Of a stretch of 20,826 bases of DNA, positions 14,879-20,826 are shown one piece after another. Below the pieces are notes generated by a model, which ran no database searches, was not told the origin of the DNA, and saw nothing but the letters and a program-made list of their open reading frames with translations. Source of the stretch: a virus; the IMG/VR virus record IMGVR_UViG_3300030103_005721, positions 1-20,826 of that record. One strand, 5' to 3'. Numbering within the stretch: the first letter of the stretch is position 1; each line of letters opens with the position of its first letter. The translations under genes and the position numbers were made by a program.

Positions 14879-16707
14879 CGGTACGCCTGGGGCGTCAAGC
14901 CAACGTCGTCAGTGAACAGGCCCTCTGGAGTAAGCGGCTGAAGCAGTTGTTGCGCGCGAAGGCGGGCCATTTGGTCGAAGGCACGCTGACGCTGAACCGC
15001 GTTCACATCTGCCACCGCAGCCATGCGTGCCACCTCGTTGTCGGCCACCGGTGCAGGCGCGGCAACAGGCGCGGCAACAGGCGCAGCAACAGGCGGCACT
15101 GCAAAGTCGGGCTGAACCTGGCGGGCAAACTGCGCAGCCTCCGTGGCCGCCTCTTGTGCGTTGCCTGTCAGGGCCCCGGTGTTGAACGTCGTGTTGCGGG
15201 CATCCTGCTGCATGTTGTGGGCGCCAAAGAAAGCAAGCGCAGTGCGGCGCTTGTTGGCGTCGTTGGGGTACAGCTTGTTGATCTGCTGCATGAACGCCTG
15301 CACGCTCCGTTCGCCCGGTAGTGAACGCTGGATCAACTGCAAGGCCATGCGCTCAGCATCGTCCCGGGGCTCGATGATGCCCCCTTGGTCTTGGAAACGC
15401 TTGACGGTGTACGGCAACGCCTGTGCCACCAGCGGACTGATTTGCGAGGCTCGCTGAAACTGCTCGGTGGTGATGGTCGGGAGGCCCAGGGTCTGCTGTG
15501 CGGCCTGCTGTCCTGCCGACGGGCGGCCTGCCAGCTCAGCCATGCGGGTGTCAATCTGGCCCAAGCGGCCGAGACCACGGAGATAAGCCTCGTCGTAAAA
15601 AGCAGCAGTCCCTCGAGGCAGACGCTCGAGCATGCGTCCCTTTTCGTAGGCCGCGCGTGCAGCCATAAACTCGTCCTCGTTTTCAAACTCGCTCAGATCA
15701 GCCTGCCCGTCGTCACGCAGGGCGTTGACGTAGGTCTGCAGGAACGCTTGCTCCTCGTTGCTAAGAGGCTCCGCAATGCCCAGAGCCTCGCGCTGCTCCG
15801 TCAGTCGGGTTTTCAGATCGGCGATCTGTTCTGGCGTAGCACCTGACAGTTCTGCCGTCTCGAGCACCCTGGCCATTCGCCTTTCAAAAGGCTCCTCCCC
15901 AATGGCAACCTCAGCTCCCTGCAGGCGAGCGTTCTTTTCCTGGTCGATGACCCGACTGGGCTCGCTGCCTGAGCCGACAGACTCCTGAATGAAAGTGCCC
16001 GTGCCGAACAGAGCGTCGATGCGCGCTGCAACTGCAGGCGACACCGCTGTTGGATACCGAAACTTGAGCGCGGTGTACAGAGATGCCGCAGCTGCACGGT
16101 TGCGATTTGGGTTTTGATTTTGAGGGTCAATGCTGTCGTAGTACGCAGTCATGACCGAATCGATGTTTGCCCCCAGCTGGTTAGGGTCCAACAGCGAGGT
16201 GTCCCCGGATTGCCTTTCAGCGTTTGCAAGCACCGTTTGGATCAGAGTGTTTTCCTGCCTTCCGGTCCGGTACTCAGCCGCGATTTGGTCCTGCTTGTCA
16301 ATCGAAAGCTCTGCGCTTGCGATCTTGCGGTCGTTGTACCCCCTGCCGAACGAAGCAGACGCTTGCACCACTTGCGGCAGGTTGTAGCCGCCAGGTCCAC
16401 CTCGCTGGCCGCTGGTGCCGATTCCCGTGTCCAGACCGGTCGCCTTTCCGCTGGGGCCAAGGCCTGTCTCTCGGAAGCTGTTGAGGTTCTTGAGGATATT
16501 GTCGCGCTCATCCGACAACAGCTTCATCTGCTCCTGTGCGGTCACGTCCCGCCGCTTGTACTCCTCAAGCAACTGCTCGTACATCGCCTGCTGCATCTGC
16601 GACGGGTGGTACCGCGCGAACAGCTCGAGGCCCCGGCTGACCGTGGGCTCGGCGTTGACAAACTCGTTGGGCTTGTACGGCAAGAAGGTCGGTTGTGGGA
16701 GTGCCAT
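14875..16707 (-). CDS. Internal virion protein candidate (T7 gp15 position)
   Basis: This 610-residue protein is largely helical and rich in Gln, Ala, Arg and Glu. It begins with a Pro-containing leader (MALPQPTFLPYKPNE), then a helical part with QQAMYEQLLEEYKRRDVTAQ (residues 38-57). Near the C-terminus a repeated Val-Ala-Ala-Pro stretch (about 537-551) forms a flexible linker before a final helical piece with RAFDQMARLRAQQLLQPL. No enzyme motif is visible. It is placed between a Gln-rich hydrophobic-helix protein and a giant protein, as T7 gp15 is between gp14 and gp16, so a role in the ejected core is inferred. Its ATG shares one base with the upstream TAA, and its TGA overlaps the start of the giant gene. 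Confidence 0.75.
   Translation of the reverse strand: MALPQPTFLPYKPNEFVNAEPTVSRGLELFARYHPSQMQQAMYEQLLEEYKRRDVTAQEQMKLLSDERDNILKNLNSFRETGLGPSGKATGLDTGIGTSGQRGGPGGYNLPQVVQASASFGRGYNDRKIASAELSIDKQDQIAAEYRTGRQENTLIQTVLANAERQSGDTSLLDPNQLGANIDSVMTAYYDSIDPQNQNPNRNRAAAASLYTALKFRYPTAVSPAVAARIDALFGTGTFIQESVGSGSEPSRVIDQEKNARLQGAEVAIGEEPFERRMARVLETAELSGATPEQIADLKTRLTEQREALGIAEPLSNEEQAFLQTYVNALRDDGQADLSEFENEDEFMAARAAYEKGRMLERLPRGTAAFYDEAYLRGLGRLGQIDTRMAELAGRPSAGQQAAQQTLGLPTITTEQFQRASQISPLVAQALPYTVKRFQDQGGIIEPRDDAERMALQLIQRSLPGERSVQAFMQQINKLYPNDANKRRTALAFFGAHNMQQDARNTTFNTGALTGNAQEAATEAAQFARQVQPDFAVPPVAAPVAAPVAAPAPVADNEVARMAAVADVNAVQRQRAFDQMARLRAQQLLQPLTPEGLFTDDVGLTPQAYR
15054..15096. repeat. 12-bp tandem repeat, about 3.6 copies, in coding sequence
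   Basis: The unit CAGGCGCGGCAA occurs at 15054-15065 and 15066-15077, then with one change at 15078-15089, and partially at 15090-15096. On the minus strand it encodes the Val-Ala-Ala-Pro linker of the 610-residue protein. Copy number could vary by slippage without breaking the frame, because the unit is four codons. Confidence 0.85.
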
Positions 16708-17390
16708 TAGAAGACCCCCTGGCTGGTGCCCTGAAGGAACAGCGAGCTGTAATCCACAACAGGTTGCGGTTGTTCAAAGGCAGAAATAGCCGCGTCGCCG
16801 AATGACTGCTGCGCCTGCACCGCAGCCATCTGCTGCCCCTCGGGTCGAGCCAGCGCCTCGAGCAGGTCTTGCTGGAACGACTGCTGTGCGCGCATCGCGG
16901 CTGCCTGCTGGGCCACACCCAACGACTGTTGAGCAGCGGTGCCCACGGTTCCGGCAACAGCCTGGATGCGAGCGGCCCGTGCGTCTCGTTCGCGCTGTGC
17001 AAGGGCTGCATTTTCTTGCGCTCGCTGCATATCAAGCTGCATCTGCCTCTTCGCCTGCTCGGCCCTGAGAGCCTGCTCCTGGGCTGCCCGCTGCTCCTGC
17101 AGGGCCAAAGCCGCGTTCATCTGTTCCCGGCCTGTGAAGCCGCCCTGAGCGCCCATGAGGGCTGCCTGCTGCTGCGCTGCCTGCTGCACGTCAAGCATCT
17201 GCCCAGCCTGCCCTGCTCGTGCGTCCTGCATGAACTGTCGAGCGGACTCGTCGCGCAGCGCCTGCTGACGACGAACCTCGTCCTCCATCTCTGGACTGTA
17301 CAGCTGGCGTGCACGGCTAAGGCCACCCGCCAAGTTGGCGAGCGCACCAGTTCCAATGGCGGCGTAGGTCAATGCGGGGATTACAGCCAT
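16707..17390 (-). CDS. Gln/Ala-rich internal virion protein candidate (T7 gp14 position)
   Basis: This is a 227-residue protein. The N-terminus (about residues 2-24) is an Ala/Gly-rich hydrophobic helix (MAVIPALTYAAIGTGALANL) that could enter a membrane. It is followed by a very long helical, coiled-coil-like region (about 30-200) built of Gln, Ala, Arg and Met, with runs such as QQAAQQQAAL. T7 gp14, which forms a pore in the outer membrane at ejection, is similarly small with a hydrophobic N-terminal part. The resemblance here is in size, composition and gene order, not proven homology. GAGGA precedes the ATG at 17390. An upstream in-frame extension to 17468 is rejected because it overlaps the previous gene. 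Confidence 0.72.
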   Translation of the reverse strand: MAVIPALTYAAIGTGALANLAGGLSRARQLYSPEMEDEVRRQQALRDESARQFMQDARAGQAGQMLDVQQAAQQQAALMGAQGGFTGREQMNAALALQEQRAAQEQALRAEQAKRQMQLDMQRAQENAALAQRERDARAARIQAVAGTVGTAAQQSLGVAQQAAAMRAQQSFQQDLLEALARPEGQQMAAVQAQQSFGDAAISAFEQPQPVVDYSSLFLQGTSQGVF

Positions 17391-17397
17391 GGTGTCC

Positions 17398-18150
17398 TCA
17401 GTCCAGGGTGATGCCAGTGTAGTACGCTTCCATGTGAATGGACCAGTTGATGATGCAGCACGGGTCAATGCTGGTCAGGTGCGACAGGCCAACGGTGTAG
17501 CCCCCACCTGCACTTACCTTCCGCATGACAGTGCCGCTCAAGTTGCCCAGGCCGCCAATGGTGTACGGGTTGTACGGTCCAGCCACCCGCAGTGGGCTGC
17601 TGGTGTTGGGCACCCAGCCCTCTCGGTTGTTGCTGGAGATCAGGCTTTGCGTTGGCGCTGTGGGAACCACGCGACCGGTCGCAAACTGCTGTGACTCGGT
17701 GTACTCGCCTACGTACAGGGAGGCATCGTCTGAGCTCAACACGTTGTCGTCTGGCCCGTTGAATGTCTCCATCCACCAGTGGAAGATGACAAGCGCAGGG
17801 TGGCGCAGCTCGAAGGTGAACGCAGTTTGAGGCAACACCTCGAAGGCTTCTGTTGTAGCACCCTCTGCCCGGTTGCCTGTGAGTGCCACCGAGGCAAACT
17901 GTGCGCGCACTCCGAACCCGCCCGACCACTGGCTGCCTTGCCATCCTGTCACGCCGTGCTGCAAGCCGACAATGGGGTCGACCACGGGAGACTGAATGTG
18001 CTGCGTCTCAACCCAAGGCGTGCTCGACAGCAGGTCTGCGTCGACAACACCGTCGTGCAGATACACACGCAGTGCCTGGTCGTTGCCGTCAAGTGCCGTG
18101 GCGGTAAGGGCGGTGCCGTTCGTAAAGCTGTTCGGGGGCGAGTACGCCAT
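17398..18150 (-). CDS. Beta-rich virion protein of unknown function (250 aa)
   Basis: The N-terminus (FTNGTALTATALDGNDQALR, residues 9-28) is of a kind often seen in phage tail-associated or fibre-like proteins, where a short coiled segment leads into beta domains. The rest is rich in Gly, Thr, Ser and aromatic residues (for example ALVIFHWWMETFNGPDDNVL and AYYTGITLD at the end), and it has an adjacent Cys pair near 234-235. No family is recognised. The ATG at 18150 overlaps the stop of the preceding gene (ATGA), which decides the start over the much longer upstream reading. It is one of three beta-rich genes between the nozzle-like gene and the ejection-protein genes, so a tail or head-fibre role is likely. 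Confidence 0.68.
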   Translation of the reverse strand: MAYSPPNSFTNGTALTATALDGNDQALRVYLHDGVVDADLLSSTPWVETQHIQSPVVDPIVGLQHGVTGWQGSQWSGGFGVRAQFASVALTGNRAEGATTEAFEVLPQTAFTFELRHPALVIFHWWMETFNGPDDNVLSSDDASLYVGEYTESQQFATGRVVPTAPTQSLISSNNREGWVPNTSSPLRVAGPYNPYTIGGLGNLSGTVMRKVSAGGGYTVGLSHLTSIDPCCIINWSIHMEAYYTGITLD

Positions 18151-19070
18151 CACTTCTCCCGCATGACGAGGGCGTTCAACCGACCACCGTTGTAGTCCAA
18201 CTCTCCAACAGCGTTGAGATCGTACACGAGCAGGTTGGCGTAGGGCGATCCACTGCTGTCGTGCTGCGGGTGCATCAATCCACGAATGACTACGCGCAGC
18301 CCGTAGATGGTGGCGTTGGTAACAACGTCGTAGGCGAACATGCCGTAGGCTGCGTTGTAGCCCAAAGTCTGGGAGACTCCGGTCGTTCCGATTTTGCCAC
18401 CGGCCGACAACTTGTTGCCGACCACAAGCCACGCGGGGATGACGGTGGTCGACGATGTGTCCGCCAACTTGCTGCCCACCTGGCTGTCGATGGCGGTCAG
18501 AAAATCATCTTGCCCTGGAACGTCTTGCCAGTTTGCCAACGAGGAACTGGTCTTTTCCCACTGCAGGTACGCGACCCAGCAGTGCATGCTGTCGGTAGTG
18601 GTAGTCTGCCCAGAAGATACGTTGTCAAAGGTGATCTGCCCCTTGACGCCCGACGCTGACCACGGCGTTGTGGAAGTGTCGTACTTTGGTTTGCAGTTCA
18701 AGTGCCACCACACTCGAAGCACGTCACCGCTGGTCACCGACCAAGCATTGCTCGACAGGTTCAAGAAGGTGGCTGAACCAGCGGAGGTCTGAACGATGTG
18801 GGGGGTAGCCGGTGCGCTGCTGCTTGCGCTGCTGACAGTTGTGGTGGCAGCACCGGCTTCCGTAGGCAGACTGGTGTTGCCCAAGTGGGCTTGACCTGCG
18901 TACTTGATGGGGCCGCCGCTGTCTGCAAAGTGTGCAATATCAAAGGCTTGGTCGCGCGTGTTTGAGGTGTTGAGCGCCGAACCCTGCGTGTAGTCTGAAT
19001 AGGTGTTGTTCAGCGTGGTGGCGTCGGTCGTCTCGCCTGGCTCAACGCGACCGCGTTCGATGCGGCTCAT
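18150..19070 (-). CDS. Ser/Thr-rich beta-type virion protein of unknown function (306 aa)
   Basis: The protein is rich in Ser, Thr, Ala and Gly, with long stretches of low charge (TTTVSSASSSAPATPHIVQ, about 78-96), and beta-type segments such as DVLRVWWHLNC (about 117-127) and IYGLRVVIRGLMHP (about 258-271). It looks like a structural beta-sandwich protein; no family is recognised. The ATG at 19070 has GGAGG five bases before it and overlaps the upstream stop, so it is preferred over a GTG six bases earlier. Its stop overlaps the start of the 250-residue gene. Tail-fibre, head-fibre or tail-hub decoration are the likely roles by position. Confidence 0.68.
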   Translation of the reverse strand: MSRIERGRVEPGETTDATTLNNTYSDYTQGSALNTSNTRDQAFDIAHFADSGGPIKYAGQAHLGNTSLPTEAGAATTTVSSASSSAPATPHIVQTSAGSATFLNLSSNAWSVTSGDVLRVWWHLNCKPKYDTSTTPWSASGVKGQITFDNVSSGQTTTTDSMHCWVAYLQWEKTSSSLANWQDVPGQDDFLTAIDSQVGSKLADTSSTTVIPAWLVVGNKLSAGGKIGTTGVSQTLGYNAAYGMFAYDVVTNATIYGLRVVIRGLMHPQHDSSGSPYANLLVYDLNAVGELDYNGGRLNALVMREK

Positions 19071-19771
19071 CGCCACCTCCCAATGCTGACCACCCTGTTG
19101 CTAAACAGGTGTCCCTGCATGATGTGTGTGTTGTTGGTGACCTCTTTCTCGGCATCGTCAGGACCGGGACCGGTCAGCCTCCACTGGCATTGAACCTCAA
19201 CCGGACCTGATGGAGCCTGAGCCTCGCCAATGATGCGGAAGTGGTCCATCGGCTTGGCTGCTCCGTACCGCTCCGCCACCACCACACCGTTGTGCAAAAT
19301 CCGCATCGACACCCTACGGCTGATGGGCTTTGTAAACGGGCTGGCGTTGTTGTCCCGCTTGGCACTGCGGTAGAAAAACTGAAAGCAGGCGATGTTTCCG
19401 AACCACTCCGTCTGCAAGCTACCGCCCTTGAAAGGGTCCACCGTGTAGCTGAACGCTGTCCGCCAACCGCCACCGTAGAGCTGGTGCGTTGCTGCTCGGA
19501 AGGTTTCGTTTCGCGTGTTGCTCTGGGTAGCGCGGACGTTGGTCTGCTCGCCCTCGGTGTCTGCCTCACCCCCGCTGGCTGCCCACAGGTTGTGCACAAC
19601 AACGATGTGGGTTGCGTGGTCAACCAGACGCGCCTCGGTCACAACGTCAGCCGGGTACTGCGAACGGTCAAGCCCTGCAATCTGCCCGCGAAATGAGGTT
19701 TGCTCTGCGTTGAACTGCTCAGCTTCGATAAGCTGGTTGGCCTTGGCCTGGTGCTGGGTCCATTCCTTCAT
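19067..19771 (-). CDS. Beta-rich virion protein of unknown function (234 aa)
   Basis: A short helical N-terminus (MKEWTQHQAKANQLIEAEQF, about residues 1-20) is followed by a beta-type body with segments such as THIVVVHNLWAASG (about 54-67), RTAFSYTVDPFKGG (about 103-116) and VSMRILHNGVVVAER (about 154-168). Such a build, a short helix then a beta domain, is common for proteins that plug into a tail or portal complex. No family is recognised. The ATG at 19771 overlaps the stop of the nozzle-like gene (ATGA), and its TGA overlaps the next ATG. The neighbouring genes all look like virion proteins. Confidence 0.68.
   Translation of the reverse strand: MKEWTQHQAKANQLIEAEQFNAEQTSFRGQIAGLDRSQYPADVVTEARLVDHATHIVVVHNLWAASGGEADTEGEQTNVRATQSNTRNETFRAATHQLYGGGWRTAFSYTVDPFKGGSLQTEWFGNIACFQFFYRSAKRDNNASPFTKPISRRVSMRILHNGVVVAERYGAAKPMDHFRIIGEAQAPSGPVEVQCQWRLTGPGPDDAEKEVTNNTHIMQGHLFSNRVVSIGRWR
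19076..19080 (-). promoter_or_regulatory. Ribosome binding site of the 306-residue gene
   Basis: GGAGG on the minus strand ends five bases before the ATG at 19070 and lies inside the end of the upstream gene. It selects this ATG over the GTG at 19076. Confidence 0.75.
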
Positions 19772-20826
19772 GCCGTCTTCCCCGCAATGACCCGTACTCC
19801 GCGAGACTGGAACTCGATCTCGTACCCCACAAGCATAATGTCATCCGTGGTTTCCAAACGGAACTTGAACCACGAGCACGACTGCTGCGCAACGCTGATG
19901 CGAACCGGCACAAGCTGGGCCCGTTGCCACTTGGCAGTGCCCACAAGACCGGTGTCGAGCACAGGCTGACTGGCTGTGTCCGCAGGCTGCGCCAAGTACG
20001 TCTTGTTGGTACCGACCTCGGTGTACCCAAAGTCCTTGAAGTGAGCCAGATTCAGCTTTACGTCACCCGTTGTCTGAATCCACAGGGTCACGTACTGCAC
20101 TTGCTTCTTGACCTGAGCATCACCCATATCGAGCCATGCGCTTTCATACACAGACGTAGGCGGGTTGTTGGTCACGTAGGCGTCGGATTCAATCTTGCCA
20201 CCCATGGCTCGCTTGGCACTGATGACAAACAAACCGGCCTCGCTGTTGGCCCCCGCCTCTGCTCCAGTGTGGTGCCCGAACAGCAGGGTGCCGTTGTGCA
20301 ACCGGTCGATGCACCCAACCGGGAACCCGGTGCGGACACTCCAGCCTCGAACGATGTGGTACACCAAGCCCAGGTTTGGGCGATCGTTGCCGTCGGCAGG
20401 AATGTACAGATGGTACTCCTGCGTGCGCGGGCTGTACCGACCCACTGCGCGGTGCGCACAAGTGCGCGTCAGGCGCTGCAGTGCTTCTCTGATTGGCTGA
20501 CCAAGCGGAACCAACTGCACCTGCGAGCCACCAACAACACCACCCTTGATGGCGTACACTTGGTCTTCCGCAAGAAACACAGTGCCAACACCAGGGACAA
20601 TGTCGATGCTGTGCGGTGACCGACAGGCAACCTGATCGGTAATCGTTTGCGCAGTGAAGTTCGGGTACGAGCCCGTCACAATGTCGATGCCCTGCTCGCG
20701 CAACACCAGCAGCACGTTGTAGTGCTGAGCCATTCCTACAACCGCACCGCCTCTGCTGTTGAGGCTCAGGTAGTCAGCGCCGCCGAACTGGTCGGGCAGC
20801 CCTGGGTGGCTGTAGTACAAGCGGGA
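19768..20826 (-). CDS. Tail nozzle-like beta-propeller protein (T7 gp12 / P22 gp10 type), partial
   Basis: The C-terminal 352 residues are visible; the reading frame stays open through the right edge, so the N-terminus is missing. It resembles the beta-propeller tail proteins that close the tail tip or stabilise packaged DNA (T7 gp12 nozzle, P22 gp10). Signs are YYSHPGLPDQF near the cut end, the repeating blade-like pattern MAQHYNVLLVLREQGIDIVTG, TVFLAEDQVYAIKGG and GRYSPRTQEYHLYIPA, and a C-terminal beta domain (VQYVTLWIQTTGDVKLNLA). This is a fold-level resemblance read from sequence. Its position upstream of the gp14-16-like trio supports it. Its stop overlaps the next start. Confidence 0.7.
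   Translation of the reverse strand, partial: SRLYYSHPGLPDQFGGADYLSLNSRGGAVVGMAQHYNVLLVLREQGIDIVTGSYPNFTAQTITDQVACRSPHSIDIVPGVGTVFLAEDQVYAIKGGVVGGSQVQLVPLGQPIREALQRLTRTCAHRAVGRYSPRTQEYHLYIPADGNDRPNLGLVYHIVRGWSVRTGFPVGCIDRLHNGTLLFGHHTGAEAGANSEAGLFVISAKRAMGGKIESDAYVTNNPPTSVYESAWLDMGDAQVKKQVQYVTLWIQTTGDVKLNLAHFKDFGYTEVGTNKTYLAQPADTASQPVLDTGLVGTAKWQRAQLVPVRISVAQQSCSWFKFRLETTDDIMLVGYEIEFQSRGVRVIAGKTA

Noticed and set aside
17391-17468. N-terminal extension of the 227-residue gp14-like protein
   Set aside because: It overlaps the 250-residue gene; the ATG at 17390 has its own ribosome binding site and starts at the hydrophobic helix.
18151-18432. N-terminal extension of the 250-residue virion protein
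   Set aside because: It is Arg/Gln-rich shadow sequence inside the upstream gene; the ATG at 18150 makes the usual ATGA overlap.
1-20826. tRNA genes, CRISPR arrays, insertion sequences, integrase or attachment sites
   Set aside because: None was seen on reading both strands. Non-coding gaps are all under 40 bp, so there is no room for them outside genes.

Overview
The window is a gene-dense, GC-rich (by eye) segment of a tailed, double-stranded DNA bacteriophage. The short-tailed (podovirus, T7-like) layout is inferred from gene order rather than from any single marker gene. Nothing in it looks like host chromosome: there is no tRNA, rRNA, integrase or insertion sequence, almost no non-coding DNA, and two blocks of genes that read towards each other. 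The host cannot be named from this sequence. The base composition and the families present (a small VirE-type primase-helicase, Erf, very large internal-protein-like genes) resemble phages of aquatic Proteobacteria, but that is only an impression.

Left block, plus strand, about 1-4910: DNA replication and recombination. A small ribbon-helix-helix-like protein is coupled to a 751-residue primase-helicase (archaeo-eukaryotic-type primase motifs followed by a VirE/superfamily-3-like ATPase). Then come an Erf-type single-strand annealing protein, a RuvC-like Holliday junction nuclease with an altered active site, a PDDEXK exonuclease of the RecE/exonuclease VIII type, and a single-stranded DNA-binding protein with the usual acidic tail. 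Together they form an almost complete recombination-dependent replication kit. No DNA polymerase is present, so it must lie outside the window or be supplied by the host.

Right block, minus strand, about 20826 down to 4847: virion and lysis genes, transcribed right to left from a promoter beyond the right edge. In reading order these are: a beta-rich nozzle-like tail protein (cut by the edge); three beta-rich unknown proteins; a Gln/Ala-rich protein with an N-terminal hydrophobic helix; a 610-residue protein; a giant 2226-residue protein; two short fibre-like proteins; an unknown 80-residue protein; a holin candidate; three very Lys/Arg-rich small proteins; an M15-type endolysin; and a one-membrane-span spanin-like protein. 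This order parallels T7 genes 12-14-15-16-17-17.5-lysis. That parallel is the main reason for calling the 227/610/2226-residue trio DNA-ejection (internal core) proteins.

The two blocks meet tail to tail. The last codons of the SSB gene and of the spanin-like gene overlap by 64 bp, and a strong hairpin sits just beyond the SSB stop. Most minus-strand junctions are start-stop overlaps or gaps of a few bases, so translation is probably coupled along the whole late operon. The most unusual points are the three coupled polybasic proteins inside the lysis cassette, the RuvC active-site change, and the giant ejection-type protein without a recognisable wall-degrading motif.
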